Shown here one piece after another: positions 32,471 through 43,549 of a stretch of DNA of 64,000 bases (position 1 is the stretch's first letter; the number at the start of each line of letters is the position of its first letter). The stretch lies in assembly GCA_038503075.1 (NCBI GenBank), contig JBCAML010000011.1:62001-126000 (forward strand), given 5' to 3'. The position numbers and the translations under genes are program-made. The notes under the pieces were generated by a model. It did not search any database. It was not told the origin of the DNA and saw nothing but the letters and a program-made list of their open reading frames with translations. This stretch comes from Gyromitra esculenta. Taxonomy: Eukaryota; Ascomycota; Pezizomycetes; Pezizales; Discinaceae.

Positions 32471-34417
32471 TTATTCAGAGGACATGGAGGTGTCAGCAGC
32501 TACTGTCGCTGACTTAATACTAGATTTGTCCAAAATTGCTTTGCAGGTGGGGCACTGAAGATTGGTAGCGATATGATTTCTGTTGCAATTGATGCAAACA
32601 GTTGGTGAAATGGGGCAGCAATTGACAATTGGTTTGTCATTACCTCCACCTGGGCAGGTGGGGATAGAGCAGCGGTGTTCGTGTCTAGGATGATTGTTGG
32701 AGCAGATGGGGCAGGTATGAGAGAGGGCTTTGCAGCCAACTCTCACGGTCATGTTCCTCGCTAAGCCCTTCAGTATCCCTGAAGGTGAGCAGTGCTACTT
32801 AGACGGGGTAGACAACACGTTCGAGGAGTGCAAGGTTTTCTACAAGTCCTAGGAGGGGTCTCTATCTCGAGGCGAGACAGAGGCAGCGAAGTAGACAGCG
32901 ACAGCGAGGGTTCTGAGGTAGAACCGTGATAGTATTCAAATAATACAAGAGAAGGTAATGAGAACGTTGCTTAAGGAAAGAAGAGAAAAGAATACACAAA
33001 CGACTAAAATCCTTCACTTAAATACCCCGCTTTCCTGTAACACAAGCCAACAACCCAACAACAACCGAAACGTAACCGAACAACAAAGCCATTATACCCA
33101 AGAAAACTTCTCCATAAACACCAACCACTTCGTCCCAGCACATTACCTGGTTCCATCCGTGAAACCAGCAGTAGCATGGCCGAAGCCCCAGCATTTCTTG
33201 CATTGAGTGGTGGATGAGGCAGACCACATAATGTTGGTCTTGCGGGGTCGAGAGAAGAGTTTAATTGAGGAGCCAATTTTCTTGGCATCATTGGCTGAAC
33301 AAGAGATGACTACCGAGGTAGTCTTTTTGGTGGCACGGGTGGCAGCATCTGTTTTAAGGAATCTTGCGCTGGTGATTTGAATATCTGCGGCGTAAAGGAT
33401 AGCTTCAGAGAGGGTGCTGGTGAGTTTACTGGGTTCGTCTGGAAGCGCCAACATGGGGATATTGTGGATAGTGACGTTAACGTCGGTGGGAGCGGTACGG
33501 ATAGGATTGAATGGGTTATCTCCGATAGGACAGCATTCATTGAGAGTTTTGTGAATGGCGGAGAAATAGGGAATGAACGTGGAGGCGGGAGTGAATGGAT
33601 TTGTGGTGAAAGTAATGGTTCCTCTATCATTAACGGTAGCAGATAGGGCGACGGATTGGCTGTTAGGGAATTGGGCGGCTCTAAGGGCACGACCAATGGC
33701 TACTGGTAGAGTTGCAGACAAGATGGCAGATTCGGCAAAGGGAGAGGCAGTGGTCCGAGAGGCAAAGAATCTTCTTTCGGCAGTGGGAAGAGGGTGCGGT
33801 ACTTTCTCCTTAGAGTCTTTGGGATCTTTGGGTTTGGACTTGCCTTTTTGGGCAGGAGGTGCTGTAGTGTTGTCTTGGGAAGGTGCAGATTTAGCTGCTT
33901 TGGCAAAAGTAAGTTTTTTGCCTTTCTTGGCGAGCAGGGTAGAGGTGTTCGGTGACGTGTCAGCTGAGCGTTTCGTCTGGATTGCCACTTTATCGGCAAG
34001 GTTCGTAATAGCAGCTTGAATTTGATTGAGCTGTTGCGGGTGGTTGTTTGGTGAGGTCGTTTGAGAAGGCGTGAGGAGTTCTTCGAGTTTGGTCATCCTA
34101 GCATCTATGGATGAGATCATGTGTGTGGTGTTAATAGCAAGGGCAATCAAGATTGCTTCTGTGTGAGAAGGATCGGCGAGAGCAAGGTTTTGGATGATAG
34201 GTGCGATGCTTGTTTGATTGATGGGGGATTGTGCAATAAGTTTGCATAGGATGTCTTGCATTTCAGAGAGTGCACTAGACGACATGATGGTAGGAGTGGT
34301 AGGGCGAACAGGAGAGTTGACTCGAGATGGAGTACCGGAAGAGGGTTGGAGGAGGGGGGTTGCAGAGAAGTTCCTTCCGCTGGGGAAGGGAGAAAAGGGT
34401 AACGTGTTTTCAGACAT
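32471..34417 (-). pseudogene. LINE-2 ORF1 (nucleic-acid-binding, zinc knuckles), split by a solo LTR
   Basis: Starts MSENTLPFSPFPSG. It is rich in Ser, Thr, Pro, Ala and Lys, with a basic middle part (KKGKKLTFAKAAK) and an RNA-binding-like fold region before the cysteines. The cysteine array begins CKKCWGFGHATA at 33,165-33,200 and continues after the LTR with CPICSNNHPRHEHRC, CINCNRNH and CPTC (32,500-32,740). As in other Tad/I-clade elements, ORF1 would package the LINE RNA. The LTR adds a stop, so this copy is interrupted. Confidence 0.87.
32741..33164 (-). repeat. Solo LTR of the A/B/C family in LINE-2, third (424 bp)
   Basis: Flanks CCAAC (32736-32740) and CCAGC (33165-33169), a 5-bp duplication with one later mutation. 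Terminal stem is CCCCG/CGAGG with one mismatch; the inner hairpin is preserved. It lies inside the ORF1 zinc-knuckle region. Confidence 0.9.
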
Positions 34418-34559
34418 CGTGAACGCTAGGATGAAGCTGAAAAATAAAGAGTTAAGGGGAATGTTTGAGGTTAGTGAGAAGGTTGTAAGTCCCGAATAGG
34501 AAGGTGTTTTTCGAAAAAAATTGTGTAGAGGAGACGGAGCGTGTATTGCCATTTCTAGG

Positions 34560-36157
34560 CTTTGTCGGTTTATATATGGGAGAATATTACGAAGTATGCC
34601 TACCTTTTAAGACCAGTCACATAACTGTATTCGCCGTTCGTTAGCTAAGAGTGCACAATACAAAGCTCTAACAATAAATAACCGAACGGGCATGGGTCTA
34701 CAGCCAAACAAGCGGATGTTGATCTTAACTCACCACTAAACAACAGTGGGAAAGAATTGACAAATCCTAGCTTGCACAACCAAAAATTTCCTTGCTTTCC
34801 AACTCATGGAAGAACGCAAGGAAATTGATCGCATCACATGAAGTAACTTGAGATAGATCCTTGAGGATGCAAGAGAAAGGGATTAACCTTTTATCTTGTT
34901 GTGATTATTCTTTAGTCTGTGAGTTCAGCGCTCGTGTGGTTGAGTGACTCGGTCATGGCCACTAAGGTAGAGTCACTGTGCAATTCGTGGCTTATGTATG
35001 CATGTCTCACAAAGGAATTGTGTCGATCGCTTCCATGCTTCCTCGTAATGTATGCAGACCCTTACCGTTTGGGCACTTTTTTATTTTTTTTTATACTGAG
35101 CTTATATTATTCCCAATAATAGTAAAAGATAGACCCTAACAGGGTATTGATCCTACGGGTTCGGTCACTGATTGCTGGAGCCTTGTACAGTAGGTATATC
35201 CGGGTATACATGGGTCAGATTTTACTTCAATTAGCCCAACGCCGATCATGAGGATACTGGACTGATGGTTCGTCATCTGACTAGCACTAAATGTAGCTGG
35301 AGCTTGGGTGTTGGAGATTAGTATGAATGACATGAACGTCGTTGAACTGGCTGCTAGCATTTGGGGATGAATTTATCTGATATCGTAATATCTCAGCGGG
35401 CCGTGCGTGTTTAGAATTGGTCCAGGCCATGATAGGTGAAATGAACGTCGTTGATCTAGCTGGGCATTTGGGCTCTCTACAACAGCCAACCACCGATCCT
35501 ATCAGCTGTTTGGCATGCCTTTTTACAGTGTGTCAATGTTTCAATATATGTAGCTTCATAAAAAGGAAGTTTCGTGCTGTTAACAAAAATACCCCGCATA
35601 TACAAAATAAGCAAAACCTCGAGAATGGGACTAGCCAATCTGAGATAGCGTGATAAAGAAGATATGTGTATTAGGCGTCGATATTCGAAGCATTACCTTT
35701 TAGTCAATTGTGTTTCAATATTAATCTAGCTTGAACTAGTTTTCAACGCCCGCGGCCCCACTCTGTTCGGTTTTGCTGAGATATTAGGGTAAATCTAGAG
35801 CTCGATCTCAAGCTGCCTTTCAAACCAAGACCCGAAGGCGACTTGAGGTGATCTCAAAGACCTTCATCCATCCTATCACGATCCGGGCCAATTCCGAATA
35901 TATCCGGCCCGGGCGTATTCATTATTCGCAAGATAATACAGTATTAGTACTATTATTATGGGGGTATATCTCCCAATTGTTATAGGTTGATTGGCTGCAA
36001 AGGCTGAGGCCCACACAACCACAGTTTCTCGAGTGATAGTAGTTATATATTGATCAGTTTAAAAGGGATCCAGTACCGTCCCCAGACATCACTCCAAGAT
36101 ACAACAGTTCATCGCATCTAGTTAAAATCACCTCTGAGACCCTATTCCGCATTCAAT
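34560..36157. other. No gene seen
   Basis: No supported gene. A near-duplicate of about 35 bases (ATGAACGTCGTTGA..) occurs at about 35,332 and 35,440. A TATA-like run lies near 36,044, about 110 bases before the tyrosinase start. Confidence 0.5.
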
Positions 36158-38600
36158 ATGAGTACTGATGGTGTCGTCAGTGGCACGGGAACTACTCCCA
36201 ATACCCGAATAGATATTGATGATTATAGCACGAAAGCTGAATACGAAATTCAATGGCGTTACTTTTTACGCGCTTTCCTAGAGCTTCAGCGTGCGCCCCC
36301 GGAAGACCCAAACGGCTATTACAGCATCGCCGGTATCAACTCACTTTTTCTTTTGTTAATATCAATTCTACAGAAACAGCACTGATGATGATAAGGTATT
36401 CACGGTTGGCCGACGGTCACATGGCCGGATCTTAAAGCACAATCTGGGAGGATGGGATATTGCTCGCATGCAAAGTAGGCTTCCCTTTCATTCAGTTTTT
36501 CATATAATCTAGCCTGCGCTATTTGCGGTGAATAATGTTAGGTTCTGACTACGCTATGCACGGCATCTGTAAATAGTACACGGTTTCTGACTTGGCACCG
36601 CGTATATACTCTCCTAATAGAGGTTGGTATTATCCAGCACGCGGTGTATGGATTTAAATGTTGATACCGAACCTCTAGGAACGCGTTGTTCAGATAGCTG
36701 TCGAGTTGGCGGGGAAAGCACCTGCTAACCTCAGGGTCGAATACACTAGGGAAGCAAAGAAAATCCGATTCCCGTAAGTCAATCGTTGCTTTCCATTTAG
36801 CTCACTGGTGTACGCGATTGACATATGCAGATACTGGGATTTTGGGTGCAAACCAGATTTGCCTACCTCCATGGTTGAGAAGGATGTTGCTGTCATAATC
36901 CCCGAGATTCACACGGTGAACGCAACCACCATACAAAATCCTCTATACACGTATAGGTCAACGGGGGCTTCCAAGGAACCTGTACACCCCCTTACTTTAG
37001 ATGACCCAAGTTCCCTTGAAAGCATAGCCATCCACTAACTGATCTGGTTGACAGCACTTCATCAATGAAACCCCTCGTTTTTCGGACCAGGAGGTAAAGC
37101 GCAGGATGACACGCGCAGGGTGAGCAAGAAACTAGACTTGGTATCTTTACCTGGCTATTGGCTAATATTGTATACATAGGCTCCAAAATCTCGTCTACAC
37201 AGCGCTCAATAAAAACCAAACATACAGCCAATTCAGTAATACGGCTGGTGGGACGACATCAATAGAGCAACCGCATAACAACGTTCACAGTAAGTTCTTT
37301 CCTTCATTTCCGGCGTATTTTTTGTGGTTGGCTGTGAGCTGTGGCATTAACACGATCTTAGACGCAATCAGTCCCATAATGCAGAATGCTTCGGTTACTG
37401 CATTTGATCCAATATTCTGGTAAGATAAATACGACAGTAGTGCTCGAGAGGGTTGCTAACGTGAGATAGGATTGTGTATGTCTTGCCCCAGCACTTGCTA
37501 TGGCATTGATCACCGCTAACAACACGACTTATAGCCATGTTACTATAGACTACTACTATGCATTGTGGCAAGCGCGCCACCCTGGAAGATTATACAGCGA
37601 CAATTTGGCGGGTGTCAATACTCTCGAATACGCACTTAGACCCTTCGAACGCACCGCGGGGAGCCCATGGACAAGTCGAATGATCCAACGATCTGAGACT
37701 AACAATCCGAAGTGAGTATCCGCTAGGGCTGTGAGATATGTGTGCCAACAGCTAACACCGAAAGTACATATGATTATGGATACCAATATCCTGAAACGTT
37801 GCAGAGTTTAACGGTGGCTCAGCGTAAGGCAGAGGCCACGAAGGCAATTAGGAAACGCTATGCCCCACGAACACAAGGAACTGCTGGCTTAGCATACCCC
37901 CCGGGAGCGATAGACAGAGGAAACATAAACCTTCCCGGAAATATAGATTTCCCAGGTATTGCCCCCTGTCCCCATGTTAGACGCAATTTGGCTGACTAGC
38001 CGATGCTATGCTGCAGCCGAGATAACTTTTCGGCGCGAATGGCAGCTGGTGATCGAGGTTAAGAAGAACCTAATCCCAAGCAACTTTGGTATCTTTTTCT
38101 TCTTTGGTAGCCCATCCGACAATGCCTGGGAATGGGATACCCACCCGAACACTGTTGCGTCGTACCATACTTTCAAGGCCGACATCGAGACCTGCAGCAA
38201 TTGTCAAGATCAAGAGGGGGCCACGATGTATGGGTCGATACACCTAACGGATACGATGTATGAGTTGTTACCTAGTGAGATTCGTCTTGATGATCATGAT
38301 CCGGCTGCCTTATTGAAGTGGCTATCGAACGAGCTTGGTTGGGGGATACGCAAGGTGAGTCAGATAGATTCAGTGTGGAGCAACAGCACCCCTAACTGGT
38401 ACATATAGCTGGACGGAACGAGGCACCGGGTTCTAGATGACGACGCGAAAGGTCTTGTTCTTAAGCTAGAGAGCCACATAGAAGCCTACGCTCCCATCGA
38501 TGAGAGTCTTATCCCTGAAGGCAGAGATTATAGTACGCTTCTTGGTTACACATTCGACTCCAGAGACTCGGGAATAAATGTCCGAGCCTTTCAAAAATAG
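36158..38600 (+). CDS. Tyrosinase (type-3 copper phenol oxidase), 13 exons
   Basis: Hydroxylates monophenols and oxidises o-diphenols to quinones, the first step to melanin. Exons: 36158-36332, 36396-36474, 36577-36622, 36679-36773, 36831-36981, 37055-37119, 37180-37289, 37362-37419, 37470-37475 (6 nt), 37535-37711, 37765-37955, 38017-38354, 38409-38600. All introns are GT-AG, 50-102 nt, and phases agree throughout, giving 560 residues. CuA ligands: H61 (IHG), H83 (GYCSH, with the Cys of the usual Cys-His thioether) and H92 (FLTWHR). CuB ligands: H236 and H240 (PHNNVH) and H263 (FDPIFWIVH). YGY (325-327) marks the end of the core. A C-terminal prodomain follows, with CSNC (444-447), a CxxC known to help copper loading in some fungal tyrosinases. 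There is no signal peptide, so it is probably intracellular. Weaker donors are introns 3 and 5. Unusual: HH to VH and DR to DY next to CuB. Confidence 0.85.
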
Positions 38601-39090
38601 GGTAGACTATTCCTTAGCACTCAGCTTCCCGAGGGATGCCTGCTTCTGGACTCTTCTATGCTATTACCGTAAATGATGTTTTTATGTTGTAGTACTATTG
38701 ACGAAATGGATTGTGTTCTTTATACATAACATGCATTGATGGTAACAAAAGATTTGCCGTAATGTATTTGTTCAAGAGTAAATGCCCGATGAAGCTTAAG
38801 TAGTCGAAGAACTTGCGTAACTATAGGTGTTTCTGGGGGGGGCTACCCACTTCGAATCCAGCGGCTGGCTACAGGAGGTGCCATATATCAAGCGCGCGTT
38901 CTCAATAAAGTAAACATAGGTGCTGTACGCCAGGGCAAAGGATTTTGAATAATGTAGGAAGTTGCTGTGTGGCAGGTTGGGGCGGACCCAATCAAGAGCA
39001 AACAAATAACAGTCATATGGCAGCTGGGGCGAATACAATCGCAAAAGGTACTGCCTGACAGCATTGGGGGTAATTTGTCTCAGCGCTTGA
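38601..39090. other. No gene seen
   Basis: 3' flank of the tyrosinase gene. No coding region is supported. Confidence 0.5.
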
Positions 39091-39190
39091 GTATTGTGTT
39101 GCGGATAGCGACCAGTCAAGTTATAGCGTCTAGATAGTTATCTAAAGCTTCGATAAGATTACCTATGCGGTAAGAAGTATCAGTCTTCCA
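39091..39190 (+). repeat. Remnant of an element D-type LTR (3' 100 bp)
   Basis: Matches the last 100 bases of the D LTR (20236-20335), sharing GTATTGTGTTGCGGATAGC, AGCGTCTAGAT, TTATCTAAAGCTTC and GCGGTAAGAAGTA, with scattered differences. No internal element sequence adjoins it. Confidence 0.8.
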
Positions 39191-39338
39191 GGAAGAGCAA
39201 GCAGGAGGTAGGGAATGGGGGTCATATAAGGGAAGGGCTGCTGGGAGGGCGAGGGTGAGATTAGGATGATCACGAGCGAAGCCTAGGGGAGGGCTAGGGT
39301 TCGACTTTGGAGGATTTGGCTCACTGGACGTGCTTGAC

Positions 39339-39581
39339 GTACTCCGGACGTAGGGGTAAATATGACGAACTGTGGCGTACCTTCTCCGACTTCTCAGCAA
39401 TCGTATCTCCTCAACATCAATACAGCTATCAATTTCTATTTGAATAGTATCTAGAACAAAACTTACTTTGCACCGTTACATTTATTTTCATGATCGGGCT
39501 AGGAATGTGGTTTGTATTTTGTGTTATCGAAAGCAACTTCTGTGCCACAGTTCTCGTCATTTACCCCTACATCCGTAGTAC
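39339..39581. mobile_element. MITE-like element, 243 bp, with about 40-bp inverted ends
   Basis: The left arm (39339-39379) starts GTACTCCGGACGTAGGGGTA and the right arm (39543-39581), read in reverse, starts GTACTACGGATGTAGGGGTA. Pairing continues through GACG and AACTGTGGC. A TA inside each GTAC end could be the target duplication. It has no coding capacity. Confidence 0.65.
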
Positions 39582-40119
39582 TGTGGGGGTGGCGTACTGG
39601 GCGTACCAATGTACTAGACGCAGATAAAAACTTGTTGAGCCTATCAACGTACTAGGTGCATATAGAGTAGACGTATAAACGTATTATACTAATAAAATAT
39701 TGGACGTATGGGCGTAGCGCCTAGACACACATAAACGCACTAAATTTGGGGGGTGCGTCCAGACGTTCGCTTAGGTACTCAAGTATGCCCTAGTTTTCAC
39801 CGATGGCACTATTACAAATATTGATAAAGCCGCTATTGATGTTCGAACCATAGACCCAAAACCACCCGATGTTAGCAAGGGCTCCGCTTGTATTCTTCAA
39901 GTAATTGAGGATCGACTCTTATAGCAAAATGGTTTAATAGTATAATTAGCTGCACAGTGTAATAGTGGGAAGATGAATTACCTGGTGGTTGAGCCGGTAT
40001 AGCTTGTGAAATTAAAACTGAAGAGTATGCTTCAAATTCTGACTGTGGCCGTCGATCATTTCGATTTGGAATTGCTATGTCTTTGCCAATTTCCTTTTAC
40101 TGAGTATGCTGATTTGGTA
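39582..40119. other. No gene seen; repetitive CGTA-rich tract
   Basis: Contains many copies of short words such as GGCGTA, ACGTA and GTACTAG (about 39,590-39,780), which look like decayed repeat ends. No gene is seen. Confidence 0.4.
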
Positions 40120-40400
40120 GTGGTGTTTCAAGGACGGCTCTTCAGTATCCCCAAAGATAAGCAATACCACCCAAGCAGGATTTTGTTACTATGAAGGAAC
40201 AACGTTTCCACTAGCTTCACTTCTGTTAAGAGTCAAGATGGCTCTGAGAAGGGTACAGTGACAGCGAACAGTGATGTTTCTGAGGTAGAACCAAGAGTTT
40301 ATCGATAACAATGCAGTAGAAGTAGAGTAACAAATGTTGCTTAAAAAGAGAAGCAAAGAAACAGAACAAAACACACAAAATGAGAGCCTTCCTATACTAA
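40120..40400 (-). repeat. Strongly decayed LTR of the A/B/C family
   Basis: The landmarks occur in the right order and orientation: CTTCAGTATCCCCAAAG (inner hairpin), GATAAGCAATACCAC (the invariant strand), CAGTGACAGCGA, TTTCTGAGGTAGAACC (second hairpin) and ATGTTGCTTAAAAAG (self-primer). Many substitutions show it is much older than the other copies. Confidence 0.65.
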
Positions 40401-40942
40401 GTCTTCCTTACAAAATGATTCATAACGCTCAACTATAAGAATTCGATCTATGGCAGGAAGGGGAATAAGTAATACTCTTGATATAGCACCTCAGTGAGGT
40501 AATAAGGGCTTAACTAAACACAGTATCATCGGTGGCGATATGTCATAACTAGGACATGGACAAGAGAGGATGGGTAACGGTAGTAACTAGTAGGCATAGT
40601 AGACCATCAGCAAAAAAACAATTGGCGCCCCGTCCACCCACTGCATTAAGCGCCAGGGCAATCTAGGCAGAGTAAAACCCTCCATCCCATATTTTTCCTA
40701 GCCCTCCCTCTGGGCGAAGACCTCTGAGAGCTCAGCTTCTCTGGGTAACCCTTTACACATGCCTAATATGAATCCTGCCTGTAGGCATCACCTCCAGAGG
40801 CATCTCCGCCTGGATATTCCGTATAGGCTTCTGTGGCCATGGTAGAGACCTCACAGAGCCAATGGTGCCTGATAGCTGGTCTAGAAATCTCTTCCTTTGA
40901 GCTTCGCATGCATTTTCTGTCTTCATATGTATTGCTCTAGAG

Positions 40943-41163
40943 TCGTTCCTAAGGGTGCGACGAAACTGGGAGTGTAGCGAATCTCATCCAAAATCAACAG
41001 AACGCAAACAAAATAGACACGAAAAAGTTGGTAGTATCTATGGAGAGTAAATAGTATTCTCCTAATAGCTCGAAAAGGGGAGAGCTTTGATCCCAGTGAT
41101 CTTAATTCTTGACTTTTCAGGAAATTCGTCATACTCCCAGTTTCGTCATACACCCAGGAGCGA
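40943..41163. mobile_element. MITE-like element, about 221 bp, with about 43-bp inverted ends
   Basis: The left arm (TCGTTCCTAAGGGTG, GACGAAACTGGGAGTGT) is mirrored by the right arm read in reverse (TCGCTCCTGGGTGT, GACGAAACTGGGAGTAT, GACGAAT). The centre is non-coding. No clear target duplication was found. Confidence 0.6.
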
Positions 41164-41390
41164 TTCTACTGATCTACTCGTGTCGCCAGCATTATTGCGA
41201 GTCACATGACGGATTTGACTAATCAAATCCGAATCCCCGCCCATTGGTCAGCCTGTGACCAACATTAATTCTGGCAACATGACTATATAACCGTATATTT
41301 ATATATACATACCATTATAGGAAGGTAGGCAAAAAACAGGCTCTAAAGCAGGCGGGAAACAGGTGCTCAAACAAGCAGGGAAGCAGGCAG

Positions 41391-41444
41391 GAAGCAGGCG
41401 CCACAGCAGGCGCCACAGCAGGCGCCACAGCAGGCGGAGATCAC
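41391..41444 (+). repeat. Minisatellite, 13-bp unit
   Basis: About four head-to-tail copies of a unit like GCAGGCGCCACA(G). Just upstream are looser relatives (GCAGGCGGGAAACAG, GCAGGGAAGCAGGCA). Confidence 0.85.
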
Positions 41445-43042
41445 TGGGGAGTTGGAAGTGAGGTCCGAAGTCGAAGACTCTGGGTACTAAAAACACATGA
41501 TGTTAATAGTATAGTGCAGTCGCCCCATAAGGATACTCTATAAAAATATTTAGCTTATTAGAAAACTTGTGATGGAACAGAGATATTTTGTATAATATTG
41601 TTCTGCAATAATATTATTATCATTCTGAGGATTGTTCTTAGTATAGCGCGCACAATGCTTAATGTAGACCACCACTTTTGGCCCGCTATAGCTATACCTA
41701 CAGCCAAACAATCTGCTCAAGAAAGGATAAGATCTAAAATCATACTAATAAAACTCTGTATCTTTTTACAGGGTTCTGCAACGTGTGGCTGTGGCTGTAA
41801 AAAGTGTAAAATAGAATGTTCTGATAAATACCAACAACATGACCGAATGTACACAACACACATCATTGTATTTTCTCTGCTTTGGTAGTAAATTTAAGAA
41901 CTAATATAAAGAGAGTGCATAGATCCAAGAAGGCTTTGCATTAGGAGCAGCAGCAACAGAGATATATAAACTGAAGAGTTCTTTATTAATTTTTGTGGGT
42001 GGCTTGGCATGAAAGGCGTTCCAGAGAGAGATTTGATTGGTCTACATTTATCGATGCGTATGCCATATATTCTTATAAAGACTGGGGATATCTAAGAACC
42101 TTTTAAATCCGAACAAAATTAGGGCAGAATTTATTACAAAATACTCCTCCAAGCATGATTTAGGGTATTAGCTAAAAAGGCACACTCATAGCCCCCAAGC
42201 CCTTTATTGCCTCATCTACTTTGTGGGAGCTATCCAAGTCTAACTATCTTGGCGCATACTTGGCACTTCTTGTAAGAATATCCGCTCTATAAGAGTATAG
42301 TTTCCGGCCTTGATTTTATTTGCCTATGGGAGGAAATGATAGAGAGTAGAGGAAATGAGGTGAGGGCGTAGGTATAGAAGTAAGGGTGGAGCGGAGAGCA
42401 GGAAGAGGGAAATAAGAGACAGAGATTGCAGCGTCGTCAAGGCAGCACCGTCTAGGGAGGTAGGGTAACACTTTCGCAAGTAGGGCTCAAACCTCGCAGC
42501 TTCTCTAAATCTCTAGGGCCAGGATTCCGATTTAGAAATCTTCAAGTGGCTAGGGCTAGGGTGCTTTGCGCAACTAGAAGAAGGGCAGTGAAGATAAGGC
42601 CTGCGGGCAACCCGAGGGGACGCTCAGGCAGCGCGGGACGACACTTATTCAGCGGAATATAGCCCTCCGAGGCGACCTTTTGTGTCCAGGCGCGATTTTG
42701 TTTTTGCTGATGAATTGGTCTGCAGGGATGCAAAACTGATTTTGGTGCTAGTGGTTATGCAAATGGATTCGGTAAATGGGGGGTAAGGGCATTTTGGCGA
42801 CTCAGGAAAGAGAATTAATGAGAAAAACAAAGAATGTTGAGAAAATTTCTGGGCATGGAATTTATATACACGTCTTCTCGGTTTAAAGAATTTCACTACT
42901 GCTTTGGCTATTTAGGTTATCCGTTTACATTTATATTCTGGGCCATTCATCATTGGACCAAGCCAGCCATGAACACATAAAATGCGCAATCCATTCACGA
43001 AATCGCAAAATCGACGGGTGGCCTAGGACAAGTCTACCTTTA
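41445..43042. other. No confident gene
   Basis: A short frame at 41598-41888 ends in a cysteine cluster (CGCGCKKCKIEC) that faintly recalls CXC-type motifs, but it has no neighbouring support. I do not call it a gene. Confidence 0.4.
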
Positions 43043-43549
43043 TTACCTTCTAGGATGCATACGTTTAAGCTCTCTGATACCTTCCTGGACTACCGGAAGC
43101 CTCTCTTTGAATTCCTCGACCCAGTTATCGACCCATCTAATCATAGCATCGCCAGGGTTGCTAGTATGAAGCACCTTAACTTCTGTATCGATATCTGCCA
43201 CCTGTTTCGCGACAGCAGCACACTCAACGACCAAAGCTTGGCGTTCGGAATTTGCGTAGGCGACGATGATGGTGCTAGGGGTGACATTGCTATGGTAAAT
43301 CCTGCGATTTGACTTGGAAGTAGACAGGGGTCTAAGAAATATTGGGGGTATATGATTATCAATAATCCTCTCCAGCGACTCGTCGATAATTTCTGAATTA
43401 AAACATTCCTCGACGAAGCAGGAATACTCGAGAACACGCAAGTTGAGAGCCTTGATTTGTTTATCGGTGTTCCCAGCACGCTCGTTGAGGTCAGTTATGA
43501 CTGGGCTGCGGATAACAAAAGCTATTCTGCGGCGGTGGTTGAGAGTCAT
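43043..43549 (-). CDS. Hypothetical coiled-coil protein, 168 residues (paralogue of 44639-45205)
   Basis: Single-exon frame of a helical, charged protein without signal peptide or membrane segment. Residues about 20-45 (TDLNERAGNTDKQIKALNLR) and 105-160 (ECAAVAKQVADIDTEVKVL, WVDNWVEEFKERLPVV) have heptad-like spacing. The same layout (short basic N-terminus, D-L-x-x-R helix, variable middle, helix with D-x-x-V-x-x-L, then VEE...R) occurs in the next gene at 44639-45205, in the same orientation, suggesting an old tandem duplication. Function is unknown. Confidence 0.55.
   Translation of the reverse strand: MTLNHRRRIAFVIRSPVITDLNERAGNTDKQIKALNLRVLEYSCFVEECFNSEIIDESLERIIDNHIPPIFLRPLSTSKSNRRIYHSNVTPSTIIVAYANSERQALVVECAAVAKQVADIDTEVKVLHTSNPGDAMIRWVDNWVEEFKERLPVVQEGIRELKRMHPRR

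Larger units (their letters stand above)
27964..34543 (-). mobile_element. Tad-like LINE-2, full length, with three solo LTR insertions
   Basis: Minus-strand non-LTR retrotransposon flanked by a 16-bp target duplication TATTGCCATTTCTAGG (27948-27963 and 34544-34559). It ends in a 19-nt poly(A), seen as T at 27964-27982. Without the three LTRs and their duplications it is about 5.3 kb. It has two ORFs: ORF1 (34417 downward), then ORF2 starting two bases after the ORF1 stop. The exact duplication and tail show target-primed reverse transcription of a complete copy. Confidence 0.93.

Noticed and set aside
36158..38600. Tyrosinase first read as a pseudogene because stop codons interrupt every frame
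   Set aside because: All interruptions fall in introns with GT-AG ends and consistent phase, so an intact gene is the better reading.
39116..39400. 94-residue minus-strand frame
   Set aside because: Overlaps the D-type LTR remnant and the left arm of the 39339 MITE, so it is chance coding in repeats.
41391..41444. Direct repeats considered as a CRISPR-like array
   Set aside because: Units are contiguous 13-mers without spacers, and the genome is fungal; a minisatellite explains it.
41598..41888. Frame with cysteine cluster CGCGCKKCKIEC
   Set aside because: Too short and isolated; the rest of the frame is unlike any CXC protein.
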